A stretch of 64,000 nucleotides of DNA from Leptasterias polaris. Taxonomy: Eukaryota > Echinodermata > Asteroidea > Forcipulatida > Asteriidae. The position numbers were made by a program, and so were the translations under genes. Under the pieces are notes generated by a model. That model saw only the letters and a program-made list of their open reading frames with translations, had not been told where the DNA came from and searched no databases. Below, piece after piece: positions 31,297-43,500 of the stretch. Location: contig JAZGTN010000003.1 in NCBI GenBank assembly GCA_037783415.1, forward strand, positions 3,448,501-3,512,500. Reading direction: 5' to 3'. How positions within the stretch are numbered: position 1 is the first letter of the stretch; each line of letters opens with the position of its first letter.

Positions 31297-31492
31297 CGCA
31301 ACCTGGTCCCATTTGAGTCAGCAGAATTCGATCCACAAGAATAAGATACGCTACGTACAGATAAAACCAGTGCACTCTCCACCACACCGTTACGGACGAC
31401 TAACGGACTGGTCTCTTAAAGTCTTGTAATTTGTGCTAGTTTCTTGAGAGAAAAAAACCGGTCGACCTCTTTAAGACAATTCAGGTGTAAAC

Positions 31493-31565
31493 ATGGAGAT
31501 GAAATTGTGTTCCTATCTCGCACTATTTGTGCCAGCCGTGCTGTTGTTTTCAAGCCTCCAAGTTG
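31493..31565 (+). CDS. Carbonic anhydrase exon 1: signal peptide
   Basis: The ATG at 31493 is the first in this frame after the TATA box. 24 codons: MEMKLCSYLALFVPAVLLFS and SLQV, with one Lys before a long hydrophobic core, which is a cleavable signal peptide pattern. Ends in phase 1, donor GTAAGT. Confidence 0.88.
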
Positions 31566-34500
31566 GTAAGTTTTGCTCAAGCCACCGCCGTACAGACGAC
31601 CCCTCCCCCTTCCCACCCGTATCGATTTCACCAGCGCGGATGATGGGTAGGGAGGTTTTTTTTCTATAAATACTTATACAGAGAAATAATGTATTATGCG
31701 AATGTTTATTGGCTTTGTGATTTTGTCACCAAACATTTTCACGGCTCTAGCTCTGTCTATTCTAATCTAATTAAAGGACCCAATCAATTGTTCCACTAAT
31801 TGTTGGAGGCGGTTGCCGTATCAGAAATTAATCGGGCATATTCTATAGAACAAGTCTCCTGCACAAGATGCAACGGAGGAGTCCAGCCTTAGGCAACACA
31901 GACTATTCAGGAATACAAAAAGAATTTTGACAATCTGAAATATCTCGAACTTTGAAGGACTCCATGCAGGCTTCTTTTTTATTACGGTAGCGAAAGTAGT
32001 ATAATTTGAAAAAAGGCAGAATCCAAGCGTCACGTTTTTACTAATTTACCAAAAATCTTATAAAAATACCCGGTAGTTTAAAGCACCATTTTCAATGTTT
32101 GGTTTAGGATTTCAGTGTCACCATTAATTTCGTCCAGTTGACTAATTCTTACCTTCAGGTTTTGTAGTGGGAAGTGGATTGTCAGGAAATATAGTTGCAA
32201 TAATTGTGACGAGCTCCCTCTCCTTCCAAAGGTTGCAGACTGTACACAATTACAAGCTAGCCTGGGATCATGGGATGTATCCTGACCTCCTCTTAAGGCC
32301 GTTCCAATTTTATTAGTTGGTTTACGGATTGCGGCGACGCGTTTTGTTGAAAAAACGAAAAAAATAAAAATTGGAAAATCCATTCATTTTTTATTATTTT
32401 TTTTTTTCCCGGCTTCGGATATTCAAACTTTGGTCAGATTATTTAAAATAATTAGTCGACTTTTTATTGAGAAAAAGCTCATGAAAAAACCCCCCAAAAC
32501 ATCGTGTTACGTTTCGATCACGCATTGCGTCGGTCGATCATGGTCCGATCATGGAGGAAGAAATACCGATGGATACAGTGCTTCGCGGGCCGGCAGCGCA
32601 CGGCACAGAGAGCATGGAGCTATGCTCCATTGTAAGAGCTAGCTACATGTAACTCTGTGCCTCCCTCATGTTTCGTTATCAAATACACACAGCGCATGGG
32701 GCTGTGCTTAATAGAGAGAACAGCCCATGTGGACCGTTCGGTAGATGGGGCAGTGGGTATGCAATACCGGCGGCTCTGGGGTTGTGTGCTAGACGGGGAT
32801 AAACGAAATAGTCTGATACTTGATGATGTAAACAAAATGCTATGTCGCATGTGATGCAAGATTCAGCGTTCTGTCAAAGTTTGGTGGATCCAAATCACAA
32901 TGAATGGCAAGCACGATCCGAGCAAAAAATACTTGTTCAGTGACTGTAAAAGAGGGAGGAAAGCTGGATAAACCCCTTATTGATTGCTGTCTCACTGGAT
33001 TAAATGATCGGTTCGTTGACCAATGCAACGGGTGTCAGTAAAAAGTCCCTTCAGAACTTCAGGTACAATTTTACTGCAACAAGTGCCGTCGACATGACGA
33101 CTACCTCCGACTGCGGAACGGCTATTTTTAGCGTGGAAATTAATTCAGTTGAGTGACAATTAGAACTGCTCCAAAATCCATCAAAGACCTCTATAAAATA
33201 CTTTAAACTCACCAGAGGAACACAGGAGATGTTGCTGTTAACATGGTGGTACGATTGTGTCAGGTACATTTCTCGAAAATGTGAACTCAAAATTTCTGTT
33301 GTTGTGAGTCTTTACTTGTTTAGCACATTCTTGGGATTTGCACAATCTTTAGATAGCGCACAATATGAGATTGAACTGCTTAACCTTCACAGTGCAATCT
33401 TCAGGATGTGCAAATCCCAAGAATGCGCTTCTCGAGGAACGACGCACAAAGCCAATTTTTTATTTTTTTATTTTTTTTGGGGGGGGATAAATGTATCTTA
33501 CACACAACGTGCCACCATATTAAAGTATTTTACACAGGTCTTTCATGGATTTTGGAGCAGTTCTTTGTCACTTTCTGTTTGAGGGTTGTGAATCTTGTTG
33601 TAGGGCATCCGACAGTGCAACAAACACATCAGCATTCACTTCGACCCTACATTACATACGCCAGATAATGTCCAAAATGTTAGGAAGCAATTTAAAATTA
33701 AGCAGCAGTTAAATTCATTTTTGTTCTTAATATACAGTCCAGAACCATTTATCTTCATTTTATAAATTTGGGTGGGTTGGGTAGTCCAGAGTTTTTAAGT
33801 GTCAAATAAAATTTTCTATCCATTCATGTGTTCGGTGGCAGAATAATAAATAAATCTCACAAAGAGATTAAAAAAATATATATATAATTATGGTATTAAA
33901 CAGAAATTTAAAAGATGCAAAATACTTTAATAGGCTTATTGGACCTGACATGGAATAGCGAGATGGATATGGAGGCACATCCCAGTATTAAGCAGATCTT
34001 TGGTTGTTGGCCAACGGATTTCGACACTTATCTGTTATCAACATCATTTTTATTTTTATTTTTTTCCTGTCTGACGACTTTTTTCAACACCTAAAAAATC
34101 CGTAAACCAACTAATAAAATTGGAATGGCCTAAGGCCAAGTAAAAAAAAATACCAGTTGATCGTCCCCGCCCGCATGCTTTTTTGAGGCTGCATCTTTTT
34201 TTTTTTTTTTTTTTTTTCCTTTTAAAAAAAAAAATAAAAAAAAATAAAAAATTAAAAAAAAAATTGTTTGTATTTTTAATCCACCTTTGACATATATATT
34301 TTAATTTTTGATGTAAACTTACCTCATGCAACAAATGGATATAAAGAAAGTTAGCGGTGATTTCAAACTGAAGAATTGGTGGCCTGTTTGAATTGAAATA
34401 CTTGGCGGCCATCTTGAAAAAAAAAATAAAATAAAAAGGCCCTCATCCTTCTCTTTTTGGAAAAATCAGGACGATCAACTGGTATTTTTTTTTATTTGGC

Positions 34501-37500
34501 CTAATCAAGCAGAGGTATCCATTTCCTGGGATGCCCACTTCCTGGGAAACGGACATGGCAGAGGTATCCATTTCCTGGGATGCCCACTTCCTGGGAAACG
34601 GACATGGTTAGGGTTAGCAATTCCAATGCGAGATGGTCCAACAGGAAATACTTGTACTGTGAAAGGGGCTAAAGAGTGGTCACTACAAATTTACAAAGAA
34701 AGACCTGGAATATAATATAGAGGCCACATGGCATCCATTTGCCCTGGTCTTGGCCTTGGGAAACTTTTGAAGGAGCACCAATTGAAGTGCCCTTTGCAAA
34801 ATGAAAATGGCTTTGCCCAGATCAGGCCTGTAAAGGTATTTCAGAAAGATCAAAATCCTTAGCTCCCTTGGCCTTGTGACTCTAATTGGCTGATAATTTG
34901 TTTGATTTGTTGTTGTTTGTGTTCATTTCAGATGGTGCAGAGTGGAGTTATGTCATTGGAGACGCCACAGGTAAGAGTTCATTAAAAAGAATGAGTATTA
35001 TGGATTAGAGGGGGGGGGGGGGGGGGTCTTGAACTATTTGCAGTTTATGAATACTAAATACAACTTCAAGTTCCTGCCTCAGGAGTGGTAGGATTATGGA
35101 GGGCCAGGGTCACAGTCTAGGCCATACCTTACCCTCTCAAAATATTTTGTTAGAATTCAAGATTTTCTAATGAGGCTTTCTGAATTCTAGGCAACTATCA
35201 AGAACCATGTTACAGATAAACCCCAAGTTCTGTTTAATTTGGTTCTCATAAACCACCATCAATTTCTTTGGTGTACAGGCTAGGCATGCGTCTTCTCGGC
35301 TGATCAGCTGATTTCCTTGTTTTGTTTCGTTTTAGGGCCATTGAAAAGTATGAATGTACAAAGTATTACGAGTTATTATTTTTCCTTTTTTATTTCGCAC
35401 GCAATAGAATGTGCAAGTCTTGCATGTATCAAACGCACAAAAACAACTCAAATGAAGATTTTAATTTTTCTATGATATTAAATCTTTTTAGATCAAACTT
35501 CAAATACACAAATCTTGAAAATAAAAATACCCATATAAATTTAATTTAAAAACAATTTCATTTAAAAAAATATAATACAGATACGTTTTAAAAATTATCT
35601 TTGAAACAAAATTACAAAGTTAGGGACGAGGATGCTTATTTTTTAGAAACCCCATTTGCCAATTATGCTCAAATTTGTGTGACCATATTTGTGTGACCAT
35701 TATGGTTTGACAAAACGTCAGTTGGGCTAAGTTCTTAACTTTTTACAAGTAATCGGAAACGGAGATCAAGTTTCATTCTTACATTCTTAGGTTTCCTCTG
35801 ATGATTAGTTAAATTTACTTTACTTTCATACATTTCATGGCAAAATTTACTTTCCCAACAATACAATATTTGTATAGCCACGAACTGAAGAAAACAGAAT
35901 TGTGCACACGTAAGACTCAATATGGGACCAACTTGGTTCCGAAAGTTAAAATATGCACAAGATTTGCATGATTAATTTTTAAGTTGCATTGTCAGGGATG
36001 ATAAATTCAAGACTTTTACCTGAATTAAGAAATGTTTAAGTCTGTCTGGTGAAAAAAGTAGCCGTTATTTTCTTTAGATATAGAGGAAACATGCTCTTTG
36101 ATCTACTTCTGTTAAGTGCTGAGGATACTGTTCCGAAAAGCTCCTTGGAATCTATAACTCCAGGGGTTACCAAAAGGTTGAAACGCCATCATTTCAACAT
36201 ACCTCCTAACATTTAGATTAGAGTTTCAGACTGTTTTTGTCAGCAGTGACTCTCACCCCTGGTCTGTAATTAATAGTGAAATTGAAGATTTTAAAAAGTT
36301 GGTTTTAATTTATTTTACATTTGATTTTTTTTTTTTTTCAGGTCCTGATAACTGGCCCAAAGTGTTCTCAGATTTTTGCGGCAAGTCAAACCAGTCACCA
36401 ATTAACATTGTCTCTCAAAGTGCCGAGCGTAAAAACATTGGAGACTTTACACTGGTGGGATTTGGAACCGACACACCCGATGGGGCAGCAATGTCAGTGG
36501 AGAATAATGGACACACTGGTAGGTGATCATTTTACCCTTTCCTTACCATAGGCAACTTTAGTCGACTGCACTAATACCCCCCTCTTCCTTACCATTGGTG
36601 ACTTTTATAGTCGACCAAGCTTACACACAAAAAGCACTCAAGCCTGAGCACAAACGCCATTTGTAATAAAGCTGCAGTTTGGTCCAGGTTCTTCCTCCAT
36701 ACCCAAGCTTACCATCATTGGAAAGGAAAAGATCGGATCTTTCCAATGATGGTAAAGCAAAATAAGGTTGCTATTCAAATTGGAGTTGAAAGATCTGAAA
36801 TACCCCTACGGAGCGCCATATCATTGTGTACAAAAAAGTGTTTGAGATTACAGATTACACCAAGGAAAGAAAGACAAAGAACTTTGACATTTATTATTAT
36901 TATTTGTTTATTAAAAAACTGTTTATAGCAGTCTAGCAGGCTGAATTACAATACAATTGAACAAGCAGTGAAAACTTACATCAAGATAAAACACACAAAA
37001 AGGACCGATCTCAATGTTTTTTTGATTATATGAAAGGGAATTCAATAAGGCCAAGTAAACAAAATACAAGTTTATCGTCCCCGCCCGCATCCATTTTTGA
37101 GGCCGCATCTTTTCTTTTTTTTTCTTTTTTTTTAGATTTCCCCCCCCCAAAAAAAAAAATGTTTGTATTTTTAATCCACCCTTGACAGATATATTTAAAT
37201 GTAAACTTTTGATGTAAACTTACCTCATGCAACAAATAGATATAAAGAAAGTTTGCGGTGATTTCAAACTGAAGAATTGGTGGCCTGTTTGAATTGAAAT
37301 ACTTGGCGGCCATCTTGGAAAAAATAAAAAAATAAAAAATAAAAAGGCCCTCATCCTCCTCTTTTTGGAATTTGGAAAAATCAGGACGATCAACTGTTTT
37401 GTTTTTTTATTTGGCCTAAGTGAGAACTTTTTGTTACTTATTTTGTTACTTATTTTGTAAAACAATATATTCAATGAGATAATGGAGTTTGTAAAAAATG

Positions 37501-40500
37501 GCCTTTGAACGAAAGCTTTCTGTTGTGTTAAAGAATGTGTGCTTCACGCTTGAGTGGTCAAACAATGTGGTCACCAGCAATTGTTTATGTCCAAACAATA
37601 TGGTAAGGCCAAGTAAACAAAAATACCAGTTTATCGTCCGGGTTTTTTCAAAAAGAGGAGGATGAGGGCCTTTTTATTTTGTATTTCTTTCGAAGGTGGC
37701 CGCCAAGCATTTTAATTCAAACTGGCCACAAATTCTTCAGTTTAAAGTCACCACTTACTTTCTGTAGAACTTTACAAGTTCTAAAAGATTGGCAAGTTTA
37801 ATGAAAAATACACAGAAAATGTGTCTTTTTGAAGAAAAAAAAGTAAAATAAAAAATAACAATAAAAAGGATGCGGCCTCAAAAAAGCATGAGGGAGGGGA
37901 CGATCAACTGGTATTTTTTTTTATTTGGCCTAATGAAAGGGTTAACTAGTAAGCCTGTTACTAGGCTACAGATTCTACCAATATGCTTAAAGGGTTATTT
38001 ATAATATGCATTTATCTCAATAAAAGGGTAGGACTTGCGGAAACATTTAAGCCTGTTACTGGAATAACTTGGGGACTGGTTTCGGAGGGAAATCTGACCC
38101 TTGGAGATTCTGTCCCCCCCCATCCATACGGGAAATTTACATGGGCTGAAGGAGGTTGATTTAAAAGAGGGCACTAGCTGAAGAATTTTTGTACACAGTT
38201 TCCTCAAAGTTAAAAAAGGTAATTGTTTTTTAAAAGCTACGTGGACCAGGTAAATATGTTCATCTCTGTGTATAGCAACTGAGATCAGGAACACAGCCTT
38301 TTGCCATATTATACAATTGTATCACAACTTATGGCTTGAAATTAACGCTGGCCTGAGGCCAGTAATTCTAGCCTCGGGCCAGTAAACTCGGGACTCGACA
38401 AGTCTGGTGCTCTTGTGTTTTCCAATGGACGAAAAAAAACTCACTGTGAAATAAAAAAGAAAATGAGTTTCAAATGTTGACTTTGAGTCTACTGAATATC
38501 TTTCAGTTGTGTTGAGTATTTTAAAGCATAGGCCTATCAAACCATACCTCTTTTAATCAATTAAAAACAGTTTACATAGATGTTGACCTGTGTCAAGGTT
38601 CTCTCCTCATTAGAATGGTATTGTATAATAAATTATGGTCCAGCAAAAAAATTAAGCTACAAGCCTTTCAGTCTTGTGCATTTCCCCCTATCAATTCGAG
38701 CCAAGCAGTTGTTATGAACGTTCCTGTATGTTTGTATAGCTTCACACTATTCAGCCTGAAGTGAGTCTATGTGATAACACCAATTAATGCCATGTATTGT
38801 GGCACAAAATGCCAACTTTTGACCCTAAAATTGAGCGCTTGGAGCAAATTTGACTTACAAATTGTACCCAGTCCTGTGGGACAGCTCTACACAAAGTAAC
38901 CTGCAGCAATTTGATGCATGACTGTCTAACCATGGAGGTCTAACAATGCTCTTTGACACATTATTTGTTTGGTTGGTAAAAGGCACCAACAAAGGAAACA
39001 AGTCTTTAGGGTTTAGTGTGAATTACAGTTTTAAAAAAAATATTTGTTTCCGGTAACATTCAAGGGAAAAATATCGGTCGGTAGGCCTAGGTAGGAAAAA
39101 AATATTTATTTTTGGAAAAATACTTTTTAACCTTTGAACAATAGGCCTATTTGTTTGTTTCTGATAATGTTCTGGGAGAAAATGAAATATTATTGGTAAA
39201 CAAAAAAATATATTTAAAAATTGCTTTTGTAAATCATAAGTGTACGTGCAAAACATGTAACTCGCACGAAAATACTACTTGCAAAAACATTGTATCTCGG
39301 CTCATACTTGTTTTTTCTGTGTACAACCAGGCTATTTTTTTAAGTCAGTTTTAATATAAAAAATGTTTATCATGAAACACTAGTCTATAGTGAAGTCAAC
39401 AAAACTTTTGAGTTGCCCATTTTCACTAGCTTCGGGTGCATGTTTGTATAGACGATGTGACCTCTGACGTCATTTGAAAATCATAACATGATGCGCGCGC
39501 ATGTCGCCGGGCAAAACCTTTGTGTACTTGACAGCCAGCTAGAAAGTACACGCAATATTACCATGACTACGCGTCTTTTTGCCCGGCGGAACATGACTTG
39601 GACAACAGACTTGTCAACAGAGGGCGGTTTGAATGTAAACAGAGGTCACATCGTCTATAGTAGGAAAACATGGAAGCAGACATTGCAAAATTGCATGTTT
39701 TGAATTCGAGCGATCTTTTCACCTAGCCTAATTCCTGTAATTTTTGTTTTCATATTATGATATATTTTTTGCCAATGTGTTATTTCCTTTTAAGTGCTTA
39801 AAAACAACAGTTAGTTGTTTCATTTTTGATAACGTTTCCAAATCTTTGACAAATCTTAGTCTATGGGAAGCTTTTATAAGGGACGCCACCATTCTGTGGA
39901 ATCCAGGGACAGTAATCCCTCCTACTGTTCAATGTATCTTATTGGAAGCCCCCCTAGTACTGGACTTAATAGGTTGGAAAGGAAGACTATTCTTCACACT
40001 AAAGCAATTGTAAAGTTAAAGGGACTTGTTGACCTTGAATTGGGCCCGAAGGTTTTTGGGGTGGGCTATGAAAGCGTTTGAAAACTGTTTGTTATGAAAA
40101 TGCAATATGGTTAGAAAGGTGTTTTAAAGTAGAATACAATGATCCACACAAACTTATGCCCCCCTCGAAATTGCGTGGTTTCCTTTTACTTTGCAAACAA
40201 TAACATAACAAACAATTTTAAACGCTTTCATAGCCCCAACTCGCCCAATCCAAGGCAAACTGTAAATTTAAGTAAATTGGCTAAACATAGAGCTGTGACC
40301 TTGATCAATGCCATAATGGGAAAGGAACGTCCAAAGTTTCCAACATTTTTTTAGGTTGTAGAGAGGGACTACTTTTGAGGACCACCCTCCCTCCCTAGAG
40401 TAGAAACATTGTATGCCCTACCATATTAAACATTTTCTTTTATTATTGATGGCACATTAATTAAATATCAGCATTCCCTCCACAATCTTGCTAAAAAATA

Positions 40501-43500
40501 AGGATTATGATCATCAAAGATTGAAATTTTCAACCTGGATCGCAAGGGGGGGGGGGCCCGAGGCCAGTGTTTTTCGTGTTTAGGCCAGGTAAGACTAAGA
40601 CCTGATAAGTCTGGCGGCCTACAAGACAAATTTAAATAATATACCCTTTACTAATTTTCAATAAAAACAGATTAACTGTGACACTGTTAGTTTTCTTTCT
40701 ATTTTGACTCTGCTCTTGTTACAAATTTCTGGTCCAGTACAAGTTTCAAGCTGTTAGCCCTTCAGTCTTGTGGAAGTTCCGAGCCCGTGAGCATAAATCC
40801 AATACTGTAACAATTGCCCAAAGTTTCAGAATGTTCTAAGTTTATCAATAGTTCAAGAAATGTTTTATTTATTATGTGACACCCAGTGCAAATACCTACA
40901 AAATAATGTAATCGTAAATCACCTGTAAATATTTGTGTCACTGCCGTCATGCATAAATATTTATTGAAGTGAATGTTCTTCCCATATAGTTTGCTCAGCC
41001 AGTAACAGCTTTCGTACTATAGTAAAAAAATAAATGTTTGAAGGATTGCCAAACTTAAATTTTGAATTTCACTTTCAAAAACATCTCAATCAGGAAACCA
41101 TAAGTTTAATAAGAGGCATTTATAAACATGGCAAATGATTAATAAGTTTACAGAAACAGATTTTCTTCCAACTAGAAAGCTCTGCATTGATAAAGTTTTT
41201 TGTCCATGAAGTTGTTACAGTTTGACCATGTGGTTTCACACTATTCAAACTTCACCATTCACCAAGGAAAATCGGTGGTGACACACAGTTCCTTGGAAAG
41301 TTTCAACTTAGATTCGGAAACTGCTTGGATGTTTACTTCATGGTTTTGGACTTCATGAGGAAGGGTCACTCAACAAGGGAGTGAGAGTTTTAGATAATAA
41401 GAGTTCAAAGAACACATTCAATTCAATTTAATTTTATTCATTTCATCAAAGTTTACAAATAAAAAGTGGAATTTGTTTTTGTGCTGGTGCACTAAACATT
41501 CAAATTCAATACTAACACATACCCAATTGAAAATGGAACTTCGAAAAGGGTGACAGAACATTAAATAATAATAATAATAAAGACATTTGTAAACCGCCTA
41601 ATGCAAAAGCCTCTAAGTCTAAGCGCATAAAGAGAGCAATAAAATATAAAAGAGTGAAAGATACATTACAAGTAAGCAGATTACAAATAAGCAGCTTCAA
41701 ACAAATGAGTTTTTAACAGAGACTTAAAACAGTGTAAAGAACTAGCCTGGCGAATATGCACAGGAAGACTATTCTAAAGAAATGGAGCAGCGTAAGAAAT
41801 GGAGCAGTATAAGAAATGGCCATGATCAGAAAAAGTATGGACTGGATCAAGTTTGAAGCCTCCATCCCCACTGGAAAACAAATTATGGGACAAGGTCTGG
41901 CAGAAGTATACTGTGATAATACTGTGTTCTTGATTTATAGGTGATCTATTAGGAACAAGGTGGCCCAGTGGAGCTGTCTGGGTTCATTGTGCTGTATTCA
42001 ATGTCATCCATTCACTGCAAATCCAGAATAAATTTTGCAAAATTGCAAGACATGTAGCTTATAGGCAGCACCAAAACTTGGAAAATTATTATTATCATTG
42101 TGTTTTTGTTTTTTGGGGGGGGGCACAAAGGGTCGCATCATTTTTTGGGGGGTGGCACATCAATTAAAACTGTACTCTTCCGTTTGCATTTTTGTTAAAC
42201 AAGACCCTTATCAGCGCTCTTGTTATGCCATTTTACAATTTTTCATTTTCAGAAAAGTAACGCTTTTACAATTTGTCTCAATGTTTGTTCCCAACAGTCG
42301 AAGTGGAACTCACCGGTGATTACTTGGTGAGCGAGGGTGGGCTGTCGGGGGCATACAAAGCTGTTCAATTTCACTTCCACTGGGGAAACGTTAACACCGT
42401 TGGGTCTGAACACAAAGTGGATGGCAAACAGTACCCAGCAGAGGTAAGTTTCATTTCAGGGTTGGTCTACTTTCCTTGTCAATAACGAAAAAACAGGGTT
42501 GTGCAAAAAGAGCAATTATACCATTGAGTGTAATTTTTGTTTCACCTGTGACGACACAATAATAACAGAAATTTATAGAGCACCAAAGGATTCAAAGCGC
42601 TGTGAACAAAACAACAGAAATCAAAAAAAATCAATTGTTAACTATTTAAGAGATGAGGCATTCGGGATGGAGATAGAAAGAGGAAGGATCCCGAAATGTT
42701 AAAAAGCACAGTGCACCGTATTTATGGTAGTGTGAAGGATGATCAAATTTGTCTGCGAGCAGAAACCTGGGCCCAATTTCATAGAGCTGCTTATGAGCAG
42801 ATTCTGTGCTTACGTACGAGTTTCTATTCCATAGCGCTGCTAACCGTTAGCACACGAAAAGGCATGCTAACCTTCCAGTACTGACTGCACGAAAATGAAT
42901 GGCGTAGCAATGCAAATCCATGGTGAACGCGCAAGACGGTCGCCTTATTTTTTTGCTAATCTGTGAAATACGCTTATGCTTAAACACATTTTTCTGCTAC
43001 AGTTAGCACGAAAATTTGCTTACCGTTAAGCGGCTCTGTGAAATTGGGCCCTTGTCGTTTGGGTTTGCTAACGTCGAGAACATTAGAAGCGTAAGATGAA
43101 AACTTGTTGCTCATGCTCTTGTACGAGCAGCGAGTAAAGGTGTGGCAAGAGAGTGCATTGGCCTCTGGGGAATCAGGTGAGGAGCTTTTGAAGTCGCAAA
43201 GTTTGCAAGGAAGTAAGACTGATAAATTGTTGCCTTGTCGTTTAGCTTTTGAGCAACACGCTGTTTGGGTCGAAACGAGAGGCCTTTAATAATTTGTTTG
43301 CATTTATACCATCGATCATTTGGGTTGGTAAGCAATTTGCAATTTTGTATCTTCTCAATTATAAATGTTGTTGAACCAATGCAGGTGCATGTTGTTTGCT
43401 ACAACACAGAGTTTAGTTCCCTGAGTGAGGCAGCAGGCAATGAAGACGGATTGACTGTTCTAGGATTTCTTGTTGATGTAAGTCCTCTTTTGTTTATAGA

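Noticed and set aside
34056..34412. 118-codon minus frame with a poly-Lys run
   Set aside because: Lies across poly-T/poly-A tracts and a Harbinger-like MITE; the matching frame at 37026-37313 exists because the MITE is repeated.
39744..40013. 89-codon plus frame next to the 213-bp MITE
   Set aside because: No recognisable motif; partly overlaps the fold-back element at 40010; treated as chance.
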